Assembly: GCA_015057405.1 (NCBI GenBank) | Contig: SVEK01000007.1 | Location: 1 to 64,000 of the forward strand | Direction of reading: 5' to 3' | Length of the DNA stretch: 64,000 bases | DNA from: Lachnospiraceae bacterium | GTDB taxonomy: Bacteria; Bacillota; Clostridia; Lachnospirales; Lachnospiraceae | In this document: piece by piece, positions 17,909 through 25,478 of the stretch | Layout: each line of letters begins with the position of its first letter | Position numbering within the stretch: position 1 is the stretch's first letter | Program-made: the position numbers and the translations under genes | The notes under the pieces: generated by a model | The model's input: the letters and a program-made list of their open reading frames with translations, nothing else | What the model was told of the DNA's origin: nothing | Databases searched by the model: none

Positions 17909-20524
17909 TTATACTATTCGTCCTATTTTCTTTATCATTCCTTTTGATATCGCCAATAATAAAGCTGCCGTCACAATACTGTGAAGGATATCAAAAGGAA
18001 GTCCGGCAAGATAAGTCGTTGCAATTGCTTCAACAGATATAGCATCCCTAACCGTAAGTAATGTGTTAAGATTAACTATTCCTCCGTATAAGATAAATAC
18101 CAGTAATGCTCCTGTCCCTGCAAGTATATACTTGTTAACCTGAAATCTTCTTTTATGAAATAATAATCCTGCAATCATTCCTACAAGTCCCATAGCAAAC
18201 ATCTGCCACGGAGTCCATGCTCCCTGACCAAAAAATATATTGCTTATAAGCATTGCCAACGAACCGGCCATAAAACCAAGTTCCTTACCAAGTACAACTC
18301 CCGAAATGATAATGATTGCCGCCATTGGCTTAATCCCCGGAAGCATATAAAATGCCACTCTTGATGACACAGCTGTTGCACAAAGCACCGCCGTAACAAC
18401 AATAACCCGCGCTGAATACCTTTTCTTTTCAAAGCCTGCATAAAAAGGTATCATTGATTCGAGTATAATTAACAGTGCAATAAAATAATACTTTCTATCC
18501 TGCAATATCTCCATTCCAAACCAAATCGTAACCGGCATTATAAGAGCATAAATTAACCAAAATTTCACAGTGTTACTTGAAGTATTATTTGTTATATTAC
18601 TCGGAGCCTCGCTTGTTGTGTCACCCAAAGCGTCACTTGTTGTGTTACTTGAAGTATCATTTGTTATATTACTCGGTGCCTCGCTTGTTGTGTTACTTGA
18701 AGTATTATTTGTTATATTACTCGGAGCCTCACTTGTTTTGTTACTTGAAGTATCACTTGTTATATTACTCGGAGCCTCGCTTGTTGTGTTACTCAAAGCA
18801 TCACTTGTTATATTACTCGAAACATCACTTGTTTTATTTCCTGATGTTTCACATGTAACGTCCGCTACAGTCACACATCCATCTGCAATTCCCCTGGTCA
18901 TCTTTACTACATCTGTAGTATAATAGTTGTTATTCAGCATAAACTTCCTTACGGCACCTGATGCTGTTATATTACCGTCAAATAATAATCCTACCCGTTC
19001 GGCACAATCTGCAACAAAATCTATATCGTGGCTGACTATAAGAATGGTTTTACCTATACCGGAGAGCCATTTAATAATACGTATCAGGGTACTCTTATGA
19101 GCTGCGTCCATTCCTTTTGAAGGCTCATCCAACAACAATATATCTGCATCTGACATTATCACCTTGGCAAGAGCTACCCTTTGTTTTTCTCCTCCCGAGA
19201 GATTATACGGATTGAGATTAAGAAGTTTTTCTATATCACATAAAGAAATAACCTGTTCCCTTAGATTATCCCATGCCTTGGCATTATCTGTCGTTTTCTT
19301 TGTCAAATCAATATCATCTTTCACTTTGTCTTTTTCAAATAAAAGTTCCGGATTCTGCGGCAATAAACATAATCTGTTTCCTTTAGATATAATGACTTTA
19401 CCATGAGTAGGTCTGATTATTCCTGATAACAACGAAAGAAATGTACTTTTACCGGAACCATTGGCTCCAAGCATACCGTATACCTCTCCTTTCATTATTG
19501 ACAATTCCGCATTTTTTATAATCCCGTGTTCTGATTTCGGGTATGAATAATACAAGGATTTAACTTCAATAACAGGATTATTCTCCCTCTCACTTTCCGT
19601 ATCCTTACTGAAAGATTCAAGTGAATTCACTATTCCCTTCATATCTTTACTACGAAGCCACGTTCTTCCTTCAGCTACTGAAAACGGACAAAATTCTTCT
19701 GTATCTTCCTTGGCATCAATACGATTAACAACACCATTATTCTTCATGGCAATATACATTTTTGTTGCCGCCGGCAAAGCTTCTTTTAATTCTTCTTTGC
19801 ATTCACTCACCATTGCGGAATATTTATTTTTATCATAACAATTTGTGATTTTTCCCTCTTTCATAACTACCATATGGGTAGATATGGAAAGCAATTCTTC
19901 AATTCTGTGCGCAGATATTACTACCGTTATTCCATTTTCTCTGTTTATACGTCCAAGCAGTTCTATAAATCTTGCACTGCTGATCGGGTCAAGCTGACTT
20001 ACCGGTTCATCTAACACCAAAACCGAAGGATTCATCACGAGTACTGATGCCAGATTCACAAGTTGTTTCTCACCGCCCGACAATTCATCATTATTTTTTT
20101 CAAATATATCCTGCATTCCAAAATATGATGCAGTATCGGCCACGCGCTGCCTTATAACCTGATTATCAAGTCCCAGACTTTCAAGTCCAAATGCCAGCTC
20201 CGTCCATACTTTTTGTGTCGCAATCCCCGCATCCGGATTCTGAAATACATAACCTATATCCTGAGCCTGTACTCTGTCTTCTACAGACATAATATCAGTT
20301 CCCGAATACAGTATTACACCTTCTCTTTTTCCTCTCGGAAACATTACCGGCTTTAAGTGGCGAAGTAATGTAGTTTTTCCGCATCCTGAAGGGCCGCACA
20401 ATACAACAAATGAACCGGAAGGTATATTAAGGTTAATATCCGTAAGAGCATTTACACAAGAATCAATATATGCAAATGACAGGTCTTTGATTTCATAAGC
20501 CATATCACCTAAATTTTTATTCAT
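17909..20524 (-). CDS. ECF transporter fusion: two Ecf ATPases plus S-component
   Basis: A single 871-aa polypeptide. The first ABC ATPase has Walker A GPSGCGKT (44-51), signature LSGGEKQ (148-154) and Walker B VLVLDEP (168-174). The second has GANGSGKST (353-361), LSGGEKQRVALAK (442-454) and LLLDEP (463-468). Residues 558-652 are a Ser/Thr/Asn repeat linker. Residues 653-871 form about six membrane helices with the FFGQGAWTPWQMFAMG stretch seen in cobalamin-type (CbrT-like) S-components. ECF systems normally use separate EcfA, EcfA' and S proteins, so this three-part fusion is unusual. With the separate EcfT upstream and the riboswitch at the operon head, B12 or a related corrinoid is the likely substrate. 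The start at 20524 follows GGGAGGAG. Confidence 0.88.
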   Translation of the reverse strand: MNKNLGDMAYEIKDLSFAYIDSCVNALTDINLNIPSGSFVVLCGPSGCGKTTLLRHLKPVMFPRGKREGVILYSGTDIMSVEDRVQAQDIGYVFQNPDAGIATQKVWTELAFGLESLGLDNQVIRQRVADTASYFGMQDIFEKNNDELSGGEKQLVNLASVLVMNPSVLVLDEPVSQLDPISSARFIELLGRINRENGITVVISAHRIEELLSISTHMVVMKEGKITNCYDKNKYSAMVSECKEELKEALPAATKMYIAMKNNGVVNRIDAKEDTEEFCPFSVAEGRTWLRSKDMKGIVNSLESFSKDTESERENNPVIEVKSLYYSYPKSEHGIIKNAELSIMKGEVYGMLGANGSGKSTFLSLLSGIIRPTHGKVIISKGNRLCLLPQNPELLFEKDKVKDDIDLTKKTTDNAKAWDNLREQVISLCDIEKLLNLNPYNLSGGEKQRVALAKVIMSDADILLLDEPSKGMDAAHKSTLIRIIKWLSGIGKTILIVSHDIDFVADCAERVGLLFDGNITASGAVRKFMLNNNYYTTDVVKMTRGIADGCVTVADVTCETSGNKTSDVSSNITSDALSNTTSEAPSNITSDTSSNKTSEAPSNITNNTSSNTTSEAPSNITNDTSSNTTSDALGDTTSEAPSNITNNTSSNTVKFWLIYALIMPVTIWFGMEILQDRKYYFIALLIILESMIPFYAGFEKKRYSARVIVVTAVLCATAVSSRVAFYMLPGIKPMAAIIIISGVVLGKELGFMAGSLAMLISNIFFGQGAWTPWQMFAMGLVGMIAGLLFHKRRFQVNKYILAGTGALLVFILYGGIVNLNTLLTVRDAISVEAIATTYLAGLPFDILHSIVTAALLLAISKGMIKKIGRIV
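18570..18850 (-). repeat. In-gene tandem repeat encoding a Ser/Thr/Asn linker
   Basis: Degenerate repeats of about 30-36 bases encode units such as SNITSDTSSNKTSEAP, joining the second ATPase to the S-component in the ECF fusion. The + strand also stays open here, which is a by-product of the repeat. Confidence 0.85.
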
Positions 20525-20562
20525 TGGTATTCTCCTCCCGCAGACTGTTATTTTCATTTTAC

Positions 20563-21420
20563 TTATGCTCTCACAGTCCCTTTTTCGTCCGATGCTTTTA
20601 TCAGTGTTAACGTTGGCAATAAACACAGCATCACATATGCAATATACACACTAATCGTTGAAAAACCGTTATAACCGCATTTCACATACGGATAATATTG
20701 CCAATATATGTGGTCACCCAAAACTCCCCATATTACATAGGCTGTCAGTATAATAACTAAACCAATCCAAATCCCGTCAGTTGTACGAAAAATATATCTT
20801 GAATACGAACTTCTTCCTGCCAGTCCATAACCTCTGCACCGCATACTGTCAGCAGTGTCAACAGAATCATTAAGAATCCATGTAAATGATTGTGTGAGCC
20901 CGGTGATTCTGTTTTTTAGAGAATTAGCACCATTGCCGTACATCACTCTTTTAACTTCTGACACTTTAATAATATGTTTTCTGATTCTTGGAATAAAATG
21001 GAGTGTCATTGAAAATGTTAAGGCAAGAACCGGAAATACTCTCCCGAGCACATATCGTATACGTTCGGCGGTCATAATAACGTTAACAGATACAAACCAT
21101 AACACTACTGCAAGAAGAATTGCCGACATATTAAGACCATATAACACAGATTCAAGAGTAAGAATATTGCCACTTGGAAATACACCGAGTACGGTTACAC
21201 CCTCATGGGAAAACAACGGATTAATTGCCGCGGTTATAAGAACCATTGGAATCAACATTATTGCTGTCTTGCCCATATTATCCGTCCCTTTAACCATAAT
21301 CAGGTGAACTAACGAACCAACAATCGCAATTCCCGTACAGATCGGATTATTAATAATCATTGTAAGTCCTATAACACTTATATAATATACAAGTGTTGCA
21401 AGGGGATGCAAAAATACCAT
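20563..21420 (-). CDS. ecfT: ECF transporter T-component (EcfT/CbiQ family)
   Basis: A 285-aa integral membrane protein with five to six hydrophobic helices. The cytoplasmic coupling region carries SMRCRGYGLAGR (about 207-218), the A-R-G type motif by which EcfT helices dock into the ATPase grooves. It converts ATP hydrolysis into toppling of the S-component. Its stop is 38 bp before the start of the ATPase/S-component fusion, so the two together supply all four ECF parts. It follows the anchored DUF4430 gene by 60 bp in the riboswitch-led operon. Confidence 0.9.
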   Translation of the reverse strand: MVFLHPLATLVYYISVIGLTMIINNPICTGIAIVGSLVHLIMVKGTDNMGKTAIMLIPMVLITAAINPLFSHEGVTVLGVFPSGNILTLESVLYGLNMSAILLAVVLWFVSVNVIMTAERIRYVLGRVFPVLALTFSMTLHFIPRIRKHIIKVSEVKRVMYGNGANSLKNRITGLTQSFTWILNDSVDTADSMRCRGYGLAGRSSYSRYIFRTTDGIWIGLVIILTAYVIWGVLGDHIYWQYYPYVKCGYNGFSTISVYIAYVMLCLLPTLTLIKASDEKGTVRA

Positions 21421-21480
21421 ACTTTATCTCCTGCTTTTTGTATTATTCACAAACTATTTGTTAACAGCCTAATACCTCTG

Positions 21481-22662
21481 CTAGTAAGTACATGAATACC
21501 AAAACTCAATACTTTCTCCCGGATTAACCTCATATTCAGATGAACCCATATTAGGAAATTCACCGTCAACATAATATGTCCATCCGGAAGTATCTCCACA
21601 GTCAAATTCATATATATTGGCAATTCCTTCAATATAATAACTTCCGTATCCCGGAGTATACGAATACTCTAAATGAATTGAATTATTTTTAGTTACTTTT
21701 TTTAATACATCAAATGCTGTATCGTTATCGTCTAATGTTACTGCAGTCTTACCAAGAATAACCCCCGAATCAGGAATCAGCTCCTCTTTTCCTTTTACAA
21801 GATCCTGTTTATGATTTAAAATATCTCCACAATTAATAGAAACATAGCAAACATTTTTATTCGGAGCTTTTGTTACAGCCGGAACTACAGTAGCCACAGG
21901 TCGCTTTGTAACTGTAGGAGCCTTAGTGGTAGGTGCCTTGGTTGCAGGAGCCTTTGTTGCCTTTGATTCATTAGTCGACGTCGGCGCTTTTGTTACCTTT
22001 GAGACATTAGTCGACGTCGGCGCTTTTGTTGCCTTTGATACTTTAGTCGACATCGGCGCTTTTGTTGCCTTTGAAACCTTAGTTGATGTTGGAGCTTTTG
22101 TTACCCTTGAAACCTTGGTTGATGTCGGGGCTTTTGTTGCCTTTGATACTTTAGTCGACATCGGCGCTTTTGTTGCCTTTGATGCTTTAGTTGATGTCGG
22201 GGCTTTTGTTGCCTTTGAAACCTTTGCCGTTTTATTGTCAACAGAGTCATTTTTATTATCAAGACGGTCACAATCTAACTGTATCCCATCTTCCGCTTCT
22301 TCGGATGAATCACGCTCTGATGTTTCTGCGTCCAATCCTGTTCCGGCTCCTACTTCGGCGGATGAATCATGCTCTGATGTTTCTGCGTCCAACCCTGTTC
22401 CGACTCCTACTTCGGCGGATGAATCATGCTCTGATGTATCTGCATCCAACTCTGTTCCGGCCACCTCTTCTTCGGAGGAATCACGCACTGATGTTTCTGC
22501 GTCCATCACAGAACCATCAGTCGTTTCGTCGGATGGGTCTGTCGTCGTTTTACATACATCAGAAACAAACCATCCGTGCGAACTGTCAGATGAGCCTCCA
22601 TACCAATATGTTCCTACCAATGCAAGAATAATTATTACCGCAATAACTATCTTTTTTTTCAT
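21481..22662 (-). CDS. Membrane-anchored DUF4430 (transcobalamin beta-domain) protein
   Basis: The 393-aa protein has an N-terminal signal-anchor helix (residues 4-21) without a lipobox. Next come an acidic repeat region (about 55-130, units like AETSEHDSSAEVG) and a basic Lys/Thr/Pro stalk (about 145-265, units like SKATKAPTSTKV). The C-terminal DUF4430 domain (about 275-393) includes CGDTSGWTYYVDG and VNPGESIEFWYSC. DUF4430 is the fold of the small domain of transcobalamin and intrinsic factor that caps cobalamin. A stalked surface receptor handing the ligand to the S-component is the natural reading, by inference. It begins 4 bp after the transcobalamin-like gene ends. Confidence 0.85.
   Translation of the reverse strand: MKKKIVIAVIIILALVGTYWYGGSSDSSHGWFVSDVCKTTTDPSDETTDGSVMDAETSVRDSSEEEVAGTELDADTSEHDSSAEVGVGTGLDAETSEHDSSAEVGAGTGLDAETSERDSSEEAEDGIQLDCDRLDNKNDSVDNKTAKVSKATKAPTSTKASKATKAPMSTKVSKATKAPTSTKVSRVTKAPTSTKVSKATKAPMSTKVSKATKAPTSTNVSKVTKAPTSTNESKATKAPATKAPTTKAPTVTKRPVATVVPAVTKAPNKNVCYVSINCGDILNHKQDLVKGKEELIPDSGVILGKTAVTLDDNDTAFDVLKKVTKNNSIHLEYSYTPGYGSYYIEGIANIYEFDCGDTSGWTYYVDGEFPNMGSSEYEVNPGESIEFWYSCTY
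21930..22510 (-). repeat. Two tandem repeat blocks encoding the DUF4430 protein stalk
   Basis: About nine copies of a 36-base unit (21930-22225) encode SKATKAPTSTKV-type residues. A second block of about four copies of a 57-base unit (22290-22510) encodes acidic AETSEHDSSAEVG-type residues. Near-identity of copies implies recent expansion or contraction. Confidence 0.85.
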
Positions 22663-22666
22663 TACA

Positions 22667-25081
22667 TTACCTGCTCTTTTTTATTGTAACTCTTTTTGAT
22701 TTTGCAAATAGTTTTTTTACTTTTTTATATATTTTGTTTTTACATATTACTTTACATTTTTTATTAAACACGCCAAATGCACGTGAATGCACGTTTTTTA
22801 AATTGTTGCAATTGAACGAAATATATGTCAAATTGCTACAATTATCAAATGCTTTCTTGTCTATAGACAACACATTTTTTCCGATAATTATTTTTTTCAA
22901 GTATTTATTGCCTGCAAATGCTTTCTTACCTATTCCGGTTACTTTATAACTTTTGCCGTTATATTTTACAGTTGCCGGTATAGTAATCTTAGCATTCTTT
23001 ACCGATTTGTCGTATCCCTTGCAAATTACCTTTTTGTTATCTATAACAGAGTATTTAAGTTTATTAACCACAAATTCTTTATCAGATTTCTGTGCGTCTG
23101 TTGCCTCAGGGGCTTTTGTCACCTCCGGAGTGTTTGTCGCCTCAGGAATTGTTGTTGCCTCAGGAATTATTGTCGCCTCAGGAGTTGTTGTCGCCTCAGG
23201 AGTTGTTGTTGCCTCCGGAGTGTTTGTCGCCTCAGGAATTGTTGTTGCCTCAGGAGTTGTTGTTGCCTCCGGAATTGTTGTCGCCTCAGGAGTTGTTGTC
23301 GCCTCAGGAGTTGTTGTCGCCTCAGGTTCGTTAGTCGCCTCAGGCTTAATGTATTCATGAATTGCATCACTATCATATTTTGGCTCGTTACAATCCGTCA
23401 TATCATATAAACTATTTTGATTATTAACGTTTCTTACATAAGCATTAAGAGCGTATGCTCCCTGTAAAGACGACATCTTATTAGCAGCCGCCTCAATACT
23501 GTGGGAAAATGAACCGTCTTCTTTTACGAAAGTCATAAGACCAGTCAAAACATTTTTGTCTTCTTTCTTACATTTTCCATCTTCAATTACGTCATATCCA
23601 CATGTGCTAAGAGCTACTATTACCTGGGCATTGCTCTCTGCTGATGCAATTCCGTAAGATGAAAAACCACCGTTATCATTTTGAATCGCCTCTAATGCTT
23701 CTATAGCCTCATTTACAGCATCTTTTACCTCGCTATGACTGTCTGTATATGGAGCTATTGCACACAATGCCATTCCTGTCATGTCAGGATCACATTCTTT
23801 TGCAGTTGCAGAGAAATTCCATCCTCCATCCTCTACTCTTGCATCAAGAATCATATCTATTAACTTATCTCTTGTAGTCTGTTTTTCTTCATCGGCAATC
23901 TGAGGAATATCATAGTTTCGCGTATCAAGCGCTATAAGTGAGTACACAAGTCCATTGATTCCGCCTTTACCTGCATAAGTAATATCAGCAAGCGGCTCAA
24001 TCAGATTATATCCCGCAACATCAGTGGCATCTGCTCCGATTGAGGATAAAGCAATAATAACTCTTGAGTTATCAACACTTTTGTTTGCAGAAATCCTGTT
24101 ACTGTCTGTCTCTTTTAGTTTATCAATCACCGACTTATAATACGAAGTATATAATTCTTTGTCATCCGCTCCGCCACGGGCAAGGGTCATTATATTCCAC
24201 TCATTGTTATATCCCGGTTCGGTAGTTATTGATTGGATATAGTCTACCGCTTTCTTTTCAAATTCTGAAGCTTTGAGTTTTAATGCCGCCTCATTTGCTG
24301 CAGATAATTCCGAACAAGCGGCAGACACTTCAGAAGGAGTTGCATCCCAGTCATTTAATACATCAATGGCATCAGTATAGGTTTCTGCAGACTTGTCAGC
24401 CATATAATCGGCAAGAAGTCTTATAAGCCTGTCCTTATCAGGAAATGAATATAAAGGTGTAGACCATGCAGGATCAGCCGTATTGGTATCAGCACCCCAT
24501 CCGTAAACAGAAAACTGAAGTCTGATTACATCGTTATCAACGAACTGATAATCTCCCGAACCAAAAGCATAAGCCTCTGCTGATGCCATAGTTCCTGAAT
24601 TGTTAAGTGCCATCATCCAACCGGATTGTTCCGAATAATCACCGGAAATCAACTTATCACTTTCAGCCCTATCCGTGATATCCAAACCATTTTCTGTTGC
24701 GGCATCACGAATAATCTCAGGTATCGAATCACTTTTCCATCCTTTGGGACTACCATTATCTATAACTCCTGATATGTAATCACCATAATCTGACTCTGTT
24801 ACTATAAGGCTGTCACCCATAACACGTTGTAACAGTTCAAGCATTGTTTCATTTTTATACACAGGCACTTTTACAGGAGCAATTACACACCCCTGACCTA
24901 CAGTAACTTTTTCAACTGTAAGATACACATACCCGCCGTAGCTTTTTGCAGCTTTAACATTGTTAGTTTCACTAACCGGTACAACTGAGCATAAGAACAA
25001 AGCCATAACCAATATAAAACTTATCAGTCGTCTGCCCTTATTACGTTTCCTTGATTCATTGTTAACAGTTTCTCTTTTCAT
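22667..25081 (-). CDS. Secreted transcobalamin-like protein with BspA leucine-rich repeats
   Basis: The 804-aa product begins with a basic region and signal peptide (hydrophobic about 20-38). Residues about 48-200 form a DUF4430 beta domain (GGYVYLTVEKVTVGQG, SGWMMALNN). Residues about 205-590 look like an alpha/alpha toroid of the prenyltransferase/intrinsic-factor class, with recurring GGWNFS, NGGFSSYG and DGSFSHS turns. A PEATT-repeat linker (about 610-680) leads to LRR_5/BspA-type repeats (about 690-790; IGKKAFAGNKYLKKI). Alpha toroid plus DUF4430 is the architecture of mammalian intrinsic factor and transcobalamin, here in reversed order. It lies directly below a cobalamin riboswitch, so extracellular corrinoid binding is strongly suggested. 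No LPXTG motif is present. Confidence 0.88.
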   Translation of the reverse strand: MKRETVNNESRKRNKGRRLISFILVMALFLCSVVPVSETNNVKAAKSYGGYVYLTVEKVTVGQGCVIAPVKVPVYKNETMLELLQRVMGDSLIVTESDYGDYISGVIDNGSPKGWKSDSIPEIIRDAATENGLDITDRAESDKLISGDYSEQSGWMMALNNSGTMASAEAYAFGSGDYQFVDNDVIRLQFSVYGWGADTNTADPAWSTPLYSFPDKDRLIRLLADYMADKSAETYTDAIDVLNDWDATPSEVSAACSELSAANEAALKLKASEFEKKAVDYIQSITTEPGYNNEWNIMTLARGGADDKELYTSYYKSVIDKLKETDSNRISANKSVDNSRVIIALSSIGADATDVAGYNLIEPLADITYAGKGGINGLVYSLIALDTRNYDIPQIADEEKQTTRDKLIDMILDARVEDGGWNFSATAKECDPDMTGMALCAIAPYTDSHSEVKDAVNEAIEALEAIQNDNGGFSSYGIASAESNAQVIVALSTCGYDVIEDGKCKKEDKNVLTGLMTFVKEDGSFSHSIEAAANKMSSLQGAYALNAYVRNVNNQNSLYDMTDCNEPKYDSDAIHEYIKPEATNEPEATTTPEATTTPEATTIPEATTTPEATTIPEATNTPEATTTPEATTTPEATIIPEATTIPEATNTPEVTKAPEATDAQKSDKEFVVNKLKYSVIDNKKVICKGYDKSVKNAKITIPATVKYNGKSYKVTGIGKKAFAGNKYLKKIIIGKNVLSIDKKAFDNCSNLTYISFNCNNLKNVHSRAFGVFNKKCKVICKNKIYKKVKKLFAKSKRVTIKKSR
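23095..23345 (-). repeat. Tandem 15-base repeats encoding the PEATT linker
   Basis: About 16 copies of a 15-base unit encode PEATT/PEATI/PEATN pentapeptides between the toroid and the leucine-rich repeats of the transcobalamin-like protein. Confidence 0.9.
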
Positions 25082-25108
25082 TGTCTTGTTCTCCTTTGAT
25101 TTTTTTGG

Positions 25109-25150
25109 AGCATTTTGTTCAGCAATATAACTACACAGAACAAAAATGCT
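25109..25150 (-). promoter_or_regulatory. Hairpin in the leader just before the transcobalamin-like gene
   Basis: AGCATTTTTGTTC pairs with GAACAAAATGCT (one bulge) around a 17-base loop, ending 18 bases before the AAAGGAG ribosome site. No T-run follows on the coding strand, so it is not a classical terminator. It may take part in riboswitch control of translation. Confidence 0.4.
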
Positions 25151-25207
25151 ATATCAGAACAGGTTACTTACGTTAAACCTTTTCCAATATAGCCGTACCA
25201 AAACAAC

Positions 25208-25283
25208 TCTGACTCAAGTCCGGGCACACTGCCAAAAATGCAACCGGGTCAACAACCACAAGCTGCCCGTCCGTGTTGTCAGA
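25208..25283 (-). ncRNA. Structured leader segment between riboswitch and first gene
   Basis: A long-range stem (TCTGAC at 25283-25278 with GTCAGA at 25213-25208) encloses GC-rich inner hairpins, including GGGC/GCCC pairs. It occupies the 240-nt leader after the aptamer. It could be the expression platform or an additional RNA domain. I cannot assign it to a known class. Confidence 0.35.
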
Positions 25284-25322
25284 ATATTATTTTCTGCTGT
25301 TTTCGGTTCCGGCAAAAACAAC

Positions 25323-25432
25323 CATCTGTATCCACGTATCTGACTTATAGACCAAATTGTCTCTTCACAGTGACCGACTCGCCGGGAATTTCACCCGATT
25401 CCGTGTTCCAAACCTAATTGGAAATACAGATG
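25323..25432 (-). ncRNA. Cobalamin riboswitch aptamer
   Basis: The RNA reads leftward from 25432. A perfect 9-bp P1 stem (CATCTGTAT with ATACAGATG) closes the domain. Inside are the conserved segments of cobalamin aptamers: CGGGTGAAATTCCCG, GTCGGTCACTGTGA and the B12-box-like AAGTCAGATAC. At about 110 nt it is shorter than classical AdoCbl riboswitches and looks like a compact class. It precedes the DUF4430/ECF operon and should lower expression when cobalamin is abundant. Family assignment is from motif recognition; a covariance-model scan would settle class. Confidence 0.85.
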
Positions 25433-25449
25433 TTCTTATTTTCTGAAAA

Positions 25450-25478
25450 ATGATAACACAAATATATTTATTAATCAA
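25450..25478 (-). promoter_or_regulatory. Promoter of the riboswitch-controlled operon
   Basis: TTGATT (25478-25473) and TATCAT (25455-25450) are 17 bases apart. The predicted start point is near 25443, about ten bases before the P1 stem. The -35 box overlaps the stop codon of the penicillin-binding protein gene. Confidence 0.65.

Noticed and set aside
18570-18923. Long open frames on the + strand across the ECF linker repeats
   Set aside because: They mirror the in-frame repeat of the minus-strand gene, have no ribosome site and consist of low-complexity residues.
21926-23360. Open + strand frames of up to 257 codons opposite the DUF4430 genes
   Set aside because: They are repeat-driven by-products; the minus frames have signal sequences, domains and ribosome sites.
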